Source of the DNA: Epiperipatus broadwayi
Lineage: Eukaryota > Onychophora > Udeonychophora > Euonychophora > Peripatidae
Assembly (NCBI GenBank): GCA_028023455.1
Contig: JAQFVV010006216.1
Coordinates: 2,084,445-2,148,444 of the forward strand
DNA: 64,000 nucleotides
Direction: 5' to 3'
The notes below the pieces were generated by a model. It was given only the letters and a program-made list of their open reading frames with translations, searched no databases and was not told the DNA's origin. Position numbers and translations under genes: made by a program. Each line of letters begins with the position of its first letter. The first letter of the stretch is position 1. Shown here in pieces: positions 39,350 through 50,970 of this stretch.

Positions 39350-41079
39350 ACACCACCCACCTTTTTTAAAATTTAATAAGAAAAATCTTTTTTCTTATTT
39401 TTTCTTTTTAACTCTCATTGTCTTTGAAGGCTTCAGGTCCATCAGGTGGAGATACTAATATCATTGGTAGCAAGCTACCAATAATATCAACACTCTGCTA
39501 CTAAATTATAACACTGGCCATCCAAGCACTTTATTTATTTTAAGAAAAAACCCTTTAGGCATCAGTCAATTACAATGTAATTAATGTGCTTGCTCAACCA
39601 GCAACAAATTTAGTACCTGCCCTCCCAGCCAGCTCATCAGATTCTAGCTACTCCAAATTCTCCACCCACATTATAAACCTCCATTTCTCAATCTCAATAT
39701 CATAGTTATTTACTTATTAAAACATTGGCATTATTCAAAATCTATTGCCTAAAATTTTCCCTTTCTTTTAATATTGGCTCAAATCACTAACGATAATTAA
39801 ATATTTCTATACCCTGATTTCTTTCTTTAACTTCTCATTCTTGTCCATAATAGAAATGCATACATTATTTTTGTAATACATTAGATATTTAATACATATC
39901 ATCACATACATTTAAATAATACAAGTAGAAATAAAAGCATATTTAATTAAAGTACACACCCACCCTAATGAGATTTGATTTTAACCATCTGATTATGAAA
40001 GCTAATGTATGTAATAATAATAATCTAGAAATTAATAGTTTTTATAAAGTTCAAAAGTTTTATCTCACTGGTTTTCAATGGCTATAATTAAAAGTTTGAA
40101 GATAAAGAGAAATAAAATGATTTTAACTACGATTTGAACACCAATAAAGAAACATAGCTTCTGCTGATTCTGTTGCTCCAACCGGTTGGCGATGATTCCT
40201 CATAGACTTTATTTTTTTAGTGATGACATGAACTATTCTGGACATGAACACTCTGCTAATTCTCAGGTTCAAACAAGCATTTTTTCCTCTTTCAACTAAC
40301 TTCAGGTGTTATTGCAGCAAAGGTTCAGGCCAGCCACATGATTCGATGGGTTCATCAATGCATTTTTTTAACAGGATCAACTTTGACTTATTTGATTAAA
40401 TTTTTCACTATAATATAATAATATATTGTGATAATAAAAATAATAATAATTTAACCAATACCAAATTCTTCCTTATACAGTGTTTCCTTATCTTAGGATC
40501 CATCAGACATTCTACTGCACTCCTATTGGATTTCTGTTCCTTTTCTTTTAGCGCATAAGATTCTGTCCCATGGTTTATATTTTAATTAAATAGTATTAAT
40601 TAATCCTTTGTTTGTTACTTATCACTAGTTGTTGAAATTATATTTTTTTTGTTTTGTGTTTTAGTTTTTAATTCTTTTATTTGCATTAGCTTTCAATTCT
40701 ATTATTTTGAAAAAAATTCCTTTCTTTTTAACATTTATTTTTTACATATGCACACATTCCGTTACTTTAATATTATAACACAAGAACTAAGCTATTTATA
40801 CCATAAATAAATAATACTATTTATATTATAAATTAATAATAAAAATATGTTAATCATTTTCCTTTATCTATTCTTTATTTCTGAAATCTTTTCCCCTACT
40901 TTCAATTGTTTATCTCAATAAAACCCTCACCCCTTGTCCTTTTCTTTTTCTCAAATGTTTAAACTTCTTTTTTTTTAGATGAACATATACATTTTATTTT
41001 TAAAACTTTTTTTTTAAAAACAAATCTCTTTTAACAAATTTACGCATGATAAATACTGTGTAACATCTGTGTCAGTACA
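39350..41079 (-). repeat. 5' LTR of the Ty3 element
   Basis: Direct repeat of 33482-35222, with the same internal hairpin at about 39458-39487. The inner end is mutated (TTACACCACCCACC where the other LTR has TGTACTGCCCAC). The sequence just inside (39301-39349) may be the primer-binding site, starting TGGCCTAGCC on the minus strand, and is also tRNA-like. Confidence 0.85.
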
Positions 41080-41385
41080 ATACATCTTATATCTTTTTTA
41101 ATTTACATTATTATCATTCATTTTTACTGTTTTTTTTACATTCTATATTTATTAATTAAATATTTCCTATATATATATCCTATTTTTATTCGTTATTTTA
41201 TTTTTATTCTTATAATATTTAACTGTAACTTAATATCTTTTATTCTTTGCATTATTACTATTCATTTTACTAACAATCATTATTTATAATTTATTCATTC
41301 AATAATTTATAATCTATTTTAATCTATATTATTATTATTTTAAACACATTTTTAAAATGCAACTTTAAGTTGAGTAGTAAGTAAT
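41080..41385 (-). repeat. PLE left pLTR, inner part (inverted)
   Basis: The reverse complement aligns with 42540-42930: GTGTTTAAAATAAT, ATAGATTAAAATAG, AATGATTGTTAGTAAAA and AAAGATATTAAGTTACA blocks in order. Together with 33350-33481 it makes one pLTR split by the Ty3 element. Confidence 0.75.
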
Positions 41386-42372
41386 GTTTATATGGAAGAA
41401 TTGGAAAAATTAATGTTAGTTAATAATAATGCTCCAATCTCTAATAGGAGATATATAGATGATTATTTATTGATATTTAAAAAAACACAAAGACAGATAC
41501 ATTTACTTATAAAGGATGTCAATAAGATGGATAAGAATATTAAGTTTGTTATAAAAAAAGAAGAGAATAATATACTAACATATTTGGATATAAAAATGAT
41601 GAAGACATATGAAGGGAAATGTAGAATTGAAACATCAATTTATAAAAAAAGTAACATAGATAATAGTATAACTAATTGGCTTCAAATATAAGTATGAGAT
41701 ATAAAGTAAATACAATACATTCTACAATCCATAAAGCAGTAAAGTATTGTTCAAGTAAAGAAAATTATGTTAAACAGATAGAATTCATTTTTAAAAAAAT
41801 ATTTTAAAAAAATTTATAATGATTATCCATATAAATTTATAAATGATCATATTACATTAATAGAAAATAAGATACAATCTATTCATAATAATAAAGAAAG
41901 GAATAATAATAAAGTTAGTTATATAGATATAAAGACAGGGAATAATAATGTAGTCAAAAATTTAAATAAAGTTATAGGTAAAATTAATAAAAAGTTTAGT
42001 AATGTATTAAAAGTTAAATCAGTTAATAAAAAGAGCAAAAATATGATTAGTATTTTAAAAAATAAATATATTAGTATTTATAATAATAAAATAAATGGCA
42101 TATATGAGATAAATTGTAAAAAGTGTCAAACTAATAATATAAAAATAAATTATTGAAAAAATGAAGAATTCAATGTATAGAAGACTGTTACAACATAACT
42201 AAGATAAAAATTCACCAGTACATTTATATAAATTAGAGACAGGGTATGAGTTTGAAAAAGATTCTATAAGGATGATACAACTACAGATAATAAAAAAGAT
42301 TGAAAAATAAGAGGCTATTAATATTAATAATATTAAGCCAGTTTTGAATAGAGATTTGGGCCTGAAAATTTT
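41386..42372 (+). pseudogene. Penelope-like element RT/GIY-YIG, truncated and broken
   Basis: 41392-41691 carries the RT palm end: RRYIDDYLLIFKK with YIDD at 41452-41463, then LTYLDIKM and a KSNIDNSITNW segment that is characteristic of PLEs. Through later frames the linker and GIY-YIG lead-in follow (GIYEINCKKC at about 42100), and near 42330 a NIKPVLNRDLG tail matches the PLE C-terminus. The 5' half of the RT is missing. Base composition is extreme (Asn, Lys and Ile codons), matching the pLTRs. It sits between inverted pLTRs, as PLEs commonly do. Confidence 0.8.
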
Positions 42373-42534
42373 TTTAATATAACATAAAAAAAATTAAAAA
42401 AATTAGTTATATAAAAAATCAGATGAGAAAGCTGCTAATAATATAAGTGTAGAATTTAATGAGGGGGGGTACTAAAAGTATAACAGTAAAATTTTTAAAA
42501 TTTGAATTGAATTGAGGCTAGGAGATATAAATGT

Positions 42535-42836
42535 GAGTTTTAAAATGTGTTTAAAATAATATTATAGATTAAAATAGTTTATAAAATATTCAATAAACAA
42601 ATTATAAATATTGATTGTTAGTAAATGTAATTACTAGTAGGACAGTAAAAAATTTTAAATTTTGAATTTAACATTGAAGTTAAGAGATATAAAAGATGTT
42701 TAAAATAATATTATAAATTGAATGAATAAATTATAAATAATGATTGTTAGTAAAATTAATAATAATAATAATGTAAAGTATAAAAGATATTAAGTTACAA
42801 TTAAATATTATAAGAATAAAATAAAATAAAGAAAAT

Positions 42837-42868
<32 letters not shown>

Positions 42869-43110
42869 AGGTAAAAAGGGTAAAAAATGAATGGTAATAA
42901 TGTAAATTAAAATGATAAAAGATGTATATATAGAATGTAAATTATAAGTTCATGTATATTTACATTCATATGTTTGTATTATGTTGTAGCACTGAAGAAG
43001 ATTGCTGGGGCAATTGAAACTGTAAAGTGTAAAATAGAGTGGTAAATAAAGCATTGTGTAACAGTAGTAAAGTGAAAAGACAATTTAGAATTATATGGTT
43101 TCATAATTAT
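42535..43110 (+). repeat. PLE right pLTR
   Basis: Inverted partner of the split left pLTR. It contains an internal near-duplication (42540-42640 and 42680-42770 share GTTTAAAATAATATTATA and ATTGATTGTTAGTAAA-type words), a (TA)n(GA)n run at 42842-42868, and a hammerhead-like core at 42992-43020. Confidence 0.72.
42985..43040 (+). ncRNA. Hammerhead-like core in PLE pLTR (degenerate)
   Basis: CTGAAGA at 42992-42998 fits the CUGANGA consensus. GATTGC and GCAATT form helix II around TGGG. GAAAC follows at 43016-43020, then TGTA. Helix III could be AC/GT with a one-base loop and GTA as triplet. Helix I pairs poorly. PLE pLTRs are known to carry hammerheads, which supports the call. Activity is doubtful. 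Confidence 0.45.
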
Positions 43111-43274
43111 TCCTGGTACAATTTCCTCTTTACTATATGCTTAATCCATACATTTTACTCTATTCAAATACTTTTCTTTCTACTTTCATTTGAAAGTATT
43201 ATGGACAAATATGTACACATGTATCATCTTAATAGTAAATCTGAGATTTCCTTGTAACGACACTGGGCATAAAA

Positions 43275-43890
43275 TTCTTATAAAACATAGCAGCAATAAT
43301 TACTTTGTGTATGTCAGCATATACCTACTTGCTAATTGCAATTTTCAGCTGTTGAACCTTGTTCTTCACTATTTTATTAATATGCAAATGATAAGCTGGT
43401 GTCAATATATGCTGTATCCCCTTTGGAAAAAGGAAGATTTTATATTTCTTCGAGCTGAATCCAGTTCCATTAACATTACTATTGGTTCTGGATAACCATG
43501 TATTGCAAAGAGTTTGTTCAAAACTTTTATTACCCTTTCTGTACTTGTGTCATTACTATACAATATTCAAACAATTTTGAATATACATCTATGACTACAA
43601 AAAATATTTTCCCTTAAAATGGTCTTACATGACCTGAATGAACTCGCTGCTAAGATTCTGTACCTTCAGGCCAGGATTTAAATTTCTTAGCTGGAATATT
43701 TGCTGTGCTTTTACATGCTTGACAATTTTTCATGGCCTGTCTGATATGGGCATTCAACTCTGATTACTAAACATACATGCTTGCTACAGCCTTCATCCTT
43801 GAAAAACCAGCATCTCCCTTATGTAACAAACATAGGATACTTTTCCTACCATCTGGCAGAATCATCACACTGCCTATTCAATTTTTATAT
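43275..43890 (-). pseudogene. Second Ty3 element: integrase fragment
   Basis: On the minus strand: LPDGRKSILCLLHKGDAGFSRMKA at the zinc-binding start (about 43865-43790), NCQACKSTA as the CxxC, WPEGTES, then the core with FFVVIDVYSK containing the first Asp, and a NGIQHILTPAYH-like block (about 43410-43380) near the catalytic Glu. This is a different Ty3 lineage from 33482-41079. Several stops are present. Its RNase H lies at 52570-53045 on the same strand, so one element was split by the insertion 43920-52557. Confidence 0.82.
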
Positions 43891-43919
43891 ATTGATAAGT
43901 ATTCTTGAACATTCCATAT

Positions 43920-46900
43920 TGTAACAGTAGCTGGGTTCAAACCCTGTTGCAAGAAAGGGAAAAGCGCATATGCATTACCCTTAAATACCAGCATATATTC
44001 AAGTGGGTGATAAAGGGTTAAAATATATATAGTTATTCATATATATATATGTGTGAAATAAATTTTAAACTCTTTTTCGTTAGTATTTTTTAAAAAAAAA
44101 GAAATAAATGGGGAAGGGATTAATTAGTAAACATTATTTATTTAGAATGTTTTACTTTTAAAATAGTACAAATTAACAAAATTACAGTTGTGTGCAAATA
44201 TGTTATATATTGTTTCTTGATTTAAGTTTAATTATATTTAAAATTAACGAGGGTAGTGAAGAAGGAATGTTGTTTGTGCCTTCAAGCAGTTTTATGTTGA
44301 AATCACAATCGCTAATTAATACGAAAATAAAATTCCAAGAAAAAGCCAGAGAATGTTTGACCAAAACAATGGAAATGAAATTTTAAAGAAAAAAGTAATT
44401 TGGAAAGGCAAAACTATTCAAAGAAAAAGACTTAGATTGAAGATCCGATAAGAAAAAGAAAATTTCCTTTGTATGAGAAATGAAAATTAATTAGAAAAAG
44501 AAATTAATTATTGAGGGGAATTTGGGAAATAAAAAAGAGAGTGATTTCAGTTAGATCTTGACCGTTGAGAGGGATAGACTTAAAAAGCTATAGAAGATAT
44601 ATCTAACATGATGGGGTAAAAACCTTACGTCAAAAGTTTACTCACCCATAGCCGATGCAAACTGACCAGAAGCTGCCTGCTGCCAAAGAACCTAGTGAAT
44701 ATTCCAGATAGTGAAACAGAAAAGAAATAGAAAAGAATCGTACGTATAAAAATATAAATTCAGTTAATTTGAAAGTTACATTAAACAAGACTTCAATTAC
44801 GACTCCAACATTACTCATGGCAATTTAAACATCGGTTCGTCAGGAAAAAATTATATTTTCGCACTTTCATAAAACTACTCCAAATACTACCGGATAGTAG
44901 AAATCCATTTGATATGCCTCGTTACATTCAGATCCCAGACCCCGGGGTTTTCGTCAGGTAAAGTGAACTCTGTTTCATATCTCTGAAAATTGTTTATGAC
45001 TACCCTCGAAAATAATAACTTTCTTAAATCATTTTATAACATAATATTATTGCGCACAATGGTATAGTAGACTTTTTTTTTCTTATATATAAAAACTAAT
45101 ATGTGTTTATTTTAAATTTACTGTTATATTGTTTCATTCATAATTTGGGGGAACTGACTATATGTTTTAGAGGGGAGGGATAAGAGTTTATTTCCATAGA
45201 TGGCAATGAGAAAGTAATAATAAATTTTAATATAAATTTATCTTTGTGTGAGAATTATTTAATAATTATGGTTTACTTTTTTTTTTTATCACTTCATTCG
45301 CTAAATAAATTCCAATAATTCAAATATATCTGAGGTAAGCGGATATATAATAGTATATTTTCAGTTAAGTATGAACCTATATATATATATATTGTGAGTG
45401 TTCAAATTGATGATCCACATACATATATATATAAAAATAAAAAAAAATAACATAGTAAGCAATTCAGCATAATAAATTTAACGAAATAGGATTAATATTA
45501 TTTTATACATTTCATATATAAATGCAATCACCATAGTAACAATATTACATACAGTTTAATGTTTTTTATGTTGTGTATATTTTATTTGTAACATATTTTA
45601 AAAAAAAATATTGTTATTAAAAAAAAAGGTTATTATATCAATTTTATATTTTGGTTTGTAAAATATTATTTTAAGAAAAAAATTGTAATCGAATTTAAAT
45701 GTGATATTCTTGTGTCTTCTTATCTATGACCGTGTCTTCTTATCTATGATCGTGTGTGGCCGCAAAGATAAAAAAAACGTCAGAAAGAGAATCTATAAAA
45801 ATGACGTGACAGAAGATAAAAGGGGTCAGATTGGTCAGTCATTCTCAGTCACTCACTCAAGCACGCACACACTTATTATCACTTTGTATGGTAAAGGACA
45901 AATCTATTTGTTGTATCTTAAGAAAATGAACCTTTTCAATATTAAAATTGTTGGTTTGTAAAACTATAAAACATGGAGTAGTAGCAGAATTATCTGCCCG
46001 TTCAATCATTCGGGCGGACAAATTGAAGTGTTCCAGAGAGCGACCGCAATGTAAAAAAAAAAAAAAAAAAGAAACCTATGAAAAATAAAAAAAGAAATGC
46101 TTTATAAATAAAGAAAAGAAAAATGGATTTGCATAGACATCGTCTCTCGACTAACCAAATGGATCAATTCACCTCATAACCTGGATGTCGAAATACACTC
46201 ACCTCTACAGAATGGAAAGAGAAAAAGGAAACTTTTTAATGAGTATTGCAAAGTTTACAATTACTATTTCGGACGGAGAAAATCCTCTTTACACTATAAA
46301 TGAAGGCAATCGATAGACTAATAAACAGTGAATGGACAGATTTATATATATGGTATGATTATTTTTTTTTATGAAAAATATGTGTGTTAATTTTTTATTA
46401 TATGTAATACTATATGATGTTTTTTTTTTTTTATTATTATCTAAAGAAATATAATTATTAAATGAAAATGATCGGAAAGACTCAAATATAGTTATTATTT
46501 CATATTCATTTATCCGTAATTATTTTTGATAAACGAATAGATTTTGCTACCCTCTTATTGCACATTTTGGTATAGGGTATATGTAAATTTTTATTTTTTT
46601 TTAGTAAAATATCTAAGAACCTTTCCCATCATTTATTCATTCATTTTTTTGTATGTGTCATTAACGTTCTTGCAACACGTATATAGAGATACATATAGCA
46701 ACATGATTATTTTATTTAGTCCACCAATTTAAAATATAAAGACATTTCGGATGTATACTATCATTAATATTGTCAATCTTCTTTTTTATAATTAAATAAA
46801 TTGAGTTAATTTAAATATCAAGACTAGTTACTTATCTTGTTTTATTTGGATTGCGTAAGACGGCGGAGCAACTTAGGTAACAGAATTCAAACTCAGCTTG

Positions 46901-48413
46901 GTAAGCGAATTGAAATAGAAGATAAGGTATATTTTGCTTATTAATATTTTATTTTGTTTCTATATAAATTTCATAGTTATATTTGCATTCGAATATTATA
47001 TATCCATATTATTATGTCTCTTAATTAATATTACAAAGTCAATCATTTCATGTTTGTCTGATTCCGTAATAAAAATCTAAATAGATTATACTTTATCGTT
47101 CGGTTTGGAGTAGTTCGTTTGAATATTTCTTAAACTCCTATAAAATGAAGAGAATAAACTTCATTGACCGATTTAATTGAATATTATTTTCATTTATAGA
47201 AATATCAAATATAATCATGTGTTTTAATTGTTGCCAACCAAAATTTTTTATTCAGTTATTTAAAGTTTTCAAACAAGTTGTATTAATATTCACAAGTGAA
47301 TAAACATCCAAGAGAAGCTCGATATATTTTTAGTTAATATAATTGGACATTGTAAAATTAGAAATGAGCTAATAGAGTATTGATATTAAACTCCAATGAA
47401 GTATTTTAGTTTAAAACCTAAACGAAGCATTAATTAAGTATCATTTTATTGAGAGATATTTATAAATTATTTTGTAACTTATTGATAATCTATCGACGTC
47501 TATTAATTTGTTTAAAAATTTAAATGAGTGTATAAATTTTCAAAGTGTTATAAAACTATAATAAAACCAGTTGAGGTCCACAGAAAATTATTAATTATAG
47601 GTTGAGGTAGAAAGAATTGTATATCGTTTATTGACGCGAGTATTTATCTTTATATTTAGCGTTTGCTAACATGGATATATGCATATTTGGGGTTCGGTTA
47701 TTATTTTGTTTTGTCGTTTAAATAATGTCTGTATGCAAACCAATGTTTTGTAAAGTGCTATTACAGGTACTTAGAAAATTATCCATTAAGTTATAAAGAC
47801 AGTACCTTTAAATAATAAAGTGGAGTTAAAGTACTATAACAGTAACAGGCTAATAAAATATATATATTGGAATCTAGGTTAGTTATTAATTGGATTGGTT
47901 TTGATTAGATTGCCAATCAAGTGTTAGCCTAATCCTATATTATTGTATAGGGCAATAGTAGTTGATTTCACCGCTCTATGCAATTTATATTGTAGTTGAC
48001 GGTTTTGTTGATGGCTGGAGCAGATAATCTCATTATTTCTTCATTTTTCATATAACTTAAGTAAATTAAACTTTAAGAGAGATTATTTGTGCTTTATGAT
48101 GGTTTAATATATAATGGCGACCCGATTGAGCTAGACCAGATTAATTTATATTGGATTTTAGAATTTTATCAGATCAAATTGATCATCCTAACCATCACCT
48201 TCATCCATCGATTTAATCAGTTGCAAATTGGCACCAATATTTTGGGCATTATTTTTATTAGATTTGAATGGATCACAGCAATCGACAATACCGTCGGTTA
48301 CAATATATATTGTTAACTTCGTTCATCCGATAGGTTTTCCTCCCCACTCTGGGGGTGAGTTAGCTTGGGTCGGGCACTTCATTAATCGGAAAAATATAAT
48401 TCTCATTGTAATA
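43920..48413 (+). repeat. Left LTR of the palindromic element, interrupted
   Basis: LTR parts 43920-45392 and 48303-48413 sum to about 1.58 kb and match the inverted right LTR (50971-52557, 1.587 kb). The inner end is TGTAATA (48407-48413). The 64-codon frame at 44192-44386 recurs in the right LTR because it is LTR sequence, not a gene. Confidence 0.85.
45393..48302. mobile_element. 2.9-kb TG...CA insertion, no coding domains
   Basis: Absent from the matching position of the right LTR (an uninterrupted (TA)n run near 51077-51097). Starts TGTGAGTGTTC, ends GTCGGTTACA, with AT repeats on both sides that hide any target duplication. It contains a TATAAAACATGG word at about 45965 and a CTGCCCGTTCAATCATTCGGGCGG hairpin region at about 45993-46016, but no RT, transposase or other domain in any frame. 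TG/CA ends fit a large solo LTR; a non-autonomous element is the alternative. Confidence 0.65.
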
Positions 48414-48765
48414 GTGGGTTTGGCGCTTGAGGTCATTGATAAAGTGACGCTCATAAATATATTCTCCCATAGATATTTTTTTGTTTGGTATTTAGATTTT
48501 ATTCAAGGCACCAGGGCTACCGTAAATTGTATTCATTAGTCTTAAATTCTAATTATGCAATATTTAAAATTTGCGTCAAGTAAACAATACTTGCCTAAGA
48601 ATTCGCATCAGAATTCGCGTTGGTGGGTAATATTAAACTATTACCTACAGGTGTTATGGTGACTAAACAGTCATAGAAATTCCATCCAGTCGTCGGTTAG
48701 GCTCTTTGGTCCACTTCTTGAAATCTATATCATTTAGTTAAGTTCACCAATGTCGAATAAGATGT
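48414..48765. repeat. Leader of the palindromic element, left arm
   Basis: Untranslated region between primer site and gag, mirrored at 50622-50970. The match ends at CACCAATGTCGAATAAGA (left) against its inverse at 50624-50640, which marks the fold point of the palindrome. 48766-49056 continues the leader without a mirror copy. Confidence 0.8.
48421..48436 (+). other. Primer-binding site of the palindromic element
   Basis: TGGCGCTTGAGG lies seven bases inside the left LTR end. The same word, inverted, is at 50953-50964 (TGGCGCTTGCGG), and it recurs beside the LTR at 54512. TGG complements the CCA end of a priming tRNA; I cannot name the tRNA. Confidence 0.65.
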
Positions 48766-49056
48766 GGAAAAAGTTAAAGCCCGTTAAAATGGCTTTCCAA
48801 TGTTTGGGTCTAAGAAAGTAGGAGAACGGCAGGTTAATAAAGATAAATTAATTGATTATTTGTTCCGTTTTTTTGCGTGAGTTTAATTATATTGCCTCGC
48901 AAATATTGCTTCAAAAAAAATAAAGCACTAGACAGGGGAGAAAATAGGAGTGAGAGGTAGAGGTTCAACAGTAAGGCAGGTAATGGTCAGCATAGTATTT
49001 TGTGAGCTGGGGTGAGAAGCCCGGCACGTTATATATATAGAGAAAAAAAAATTTTT

Positions 49057-49446
49057 ATGCATCTCAAAGATAAAGTAGGAGAGACAATCAGTATAGATAT
49101 GGCAATAACAAGATTACAGGAGATAGAGGGGATGGAAATGAAGGTATTTAGAGGACAGAATGAAGAGAGCCCAAAGGAGCATATAAATAGCTTACAAAAA
49201 TATTTTAGGAGATATGGGATACTGGAGGAATTCAAAATAATCTTAGCACAGATCCACCTTCAAGGATATGCAAAAACGTGGTGGGATTCTATGTTACACC
49301 AACCCCAAACAAACCAAGAGTATGAAAAGGCCCTGAAGAAAACGTTTTGGAGTAAGGAACAGCAGGAAAATATTAAAATGTGAATCATTAATGAGAAGTT
49401 TTCAGAAAAAGGGAAGGAAAACCACATACGATTCTTTAGACGACAA
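49057..49446 (+). pseudogene. gag of the palindromic Ty3 element (one nonsense codon)
   Basis: I start at ATG 49057; the frame upstream is leader. The protein shows YFRRYGILEEF, then IHLQGYAKTWWDSML, the Gag capsid WW motif (about 49255-49300), and YEKALKKTFW. A TGA at 49381-49383 stops it, but the same frame stays open from 49384 through 49446 and on into protease, so a single CGA-to-TGA type change explains the break. Gag would assemble the particle. Downstream QVATPKTLESEKLSENQIV fits the end of the capsid domain. Confidence 0.82.
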
Positions 49447-50460
49447 GTGGCCACACCGAAGACATTAGAGAGTGAGAAGCTATCGGAGAATCAGATAGTA
49501 AAAATGGTATGTCGAAATTTGCCATTAGAAATAAGGTACCAAATATGGATTAAAAGTAGTAGATCAGTCAAAGAAGTTGACAAAATGTTAAATCAAATTG
49601 AGGTAGATGAGCAAATGAGTGTGATTGAAGATAAAAGATTCAGGGATCAACATCCAACGTATATGGCAGAGGAAAAAGAAATGACACACATGGGAGAAAG
49701 GAAACATATTGGAAATTTGGTGTGCTCATGGGATGATAGGGTTCCTCAATATGCCAAACAGGAATGCCCAAAGATTCATATGGAAATTAATCAAATAAAA
49801 ATAGAAACTCTCATCTATTCGGGGAGTCAAATCTCTGTGATATCAGAAACACTATATCATAAACTGATTAGGAAACAACCTGGCATATGGACCCTTCCAC
49901 TGAAGGCTACACAAGTGACAATGGCAAATAATAAGAGGGCCAAAGTAGAACCTAAGCAGATATGGGTAGACCTATGGATAAATGGGAAAACTTTTGCTCA
50001 CGTGTTCCTTATTATGAAGGATCTGCTTCACGAGGCCATATTGGGATCAGACTTCCTTCACAAATACAAATGCGTCTTAGACTACGAAATGGAAACAGTT
50101 GCCTGTGAAGGAGAAGTAGTTAAATTTCTGATGCCGGACCTATACCATTCAATTGGGGTTATGAAAGTAGAGAAAGATCCAATGGATAGAATAATAGAGG
50201 ATAAAGTTAAGCAGGTGGGTGTGGCCAGACGACAAGAAGAGCAGGTACTGCAGAGAGTATTGGAAAGATATGGCCACATTTTTTCAGATATACCAGGTGT
50301 AATCCAAGGATTTGAACAAAGAATTAAAATAAATCAGGGTCAGCCGTTTCAGTCTAGGTCATACCCTGTTCTGCATCAATACCGGGAGGATGTGAAGGAA
50401 CAAATCAACCAAATGATAGAATGGGGAATTATCTCAAAAATGTTCCTCTCCATATTGTAA
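49447..50460 (+). pseudogene. gag C-terminus, aspartic protease and RT start of the palindromic element
   Basis: Continuous with gag in frame. No proper CCHC zinc knuckle is visible near 49720-49760. The protease active site reads TLIYSGSQISVI, so the catalytic Asp of DSG is Tyr (TAT at 49816-49818). The flap region MANNKRAK and the ILGSDFLHKY motif (about 50040-50070) are good. After an acidic linker, the RT fingers begin (QINQMIEWGIISK) and the frame shifts by one base at about 50438-50445. It resembles the protease of the 33482-41079 element, so the two belong to related lineages. Confidence 0.82.
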
Positions 50461-50621
50461 TCCACTAGTGGTTGTTAAAAAGAAAGACGGGTCAGTCAGA
50501 CTGTGTTTAAATGCGAGACAACTTAACCGAATAGCTATCCCAGATTGTACTATTCCCCCTCCTATGCAAGAACTATTAAGAAGATTTAAGGGGAAGAAAA
50601 TATTTTCTACCTTTTATTATG
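50461..50621 (+). pseudogene. RT fingers fragment of the palindromic element, truncated at the fold
   Basis: In the shifted frame, PLVVVKKKDGSVRLC and ARQLNRIA are classic Ty3 RT motifs, then PPMQELLRRFKGKKIFS, after which RT sequence ends abruptly where the inverted leader begins. Motif A and the YxDD box are missing. Confidence 0.82.
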
Positions 50622-50970
50622 TCTTATTCGACGTTGGTGAACTTAACTAAATGATATAGATTTCAAGAAGTGGACCAAAGAGCCTAACCGACGACTGGAT
50701 GGAATTTCTATGGCTGTTTAGTCGCCATAACACCTGTAGGTAATAGTTAAATATTACCCACCAATGCGAATTCTGATGCAAATTCTTAGGCAAGTATTGT
50801 TTATTTGACGCAAATTTTAAATATTGCGTAATTAGAATTTAAGACTAATGAATACAATTTAAGGTAAACCTGGTGCCTTGAATAAAATCTAAATACCAAA
50901 CAAAAAAATATCTACCGGAGAATATATTTATGAGCGTCACTTTATCAATGACCGCAAGCGCCAAACCCAC
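50622..50970. repeat. Leader of the palindromic element, inverted right arm
   Basis: Reverse complement of 48414-48765 with a few percent differences by eye, including the inverted primer site. Confidence 0.8.

Larger units (their letters stand above)
33482..41079 (-). mobile_element. Full-length, inactive Ty3/gypsy element
   Basis: Two direct repeats of about 1.74 kb (33482-35222 and about 39350-41079) flank a minus-strand gag, protease, RT, RNase H and integrase order, which defines the Ty3/gypsy class. The LTR ends are TGTACTGCCC on the plus-strand left and ...TACA on the right. The two LTRs differ by many substitutions and indels, so insertion is old. All ORFs are broken. The element sits inside the inverted left pLTR of a PLE; flanking ATAT/ATAC is a possible 4-bp target duplication. 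Confidence 0.9.
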
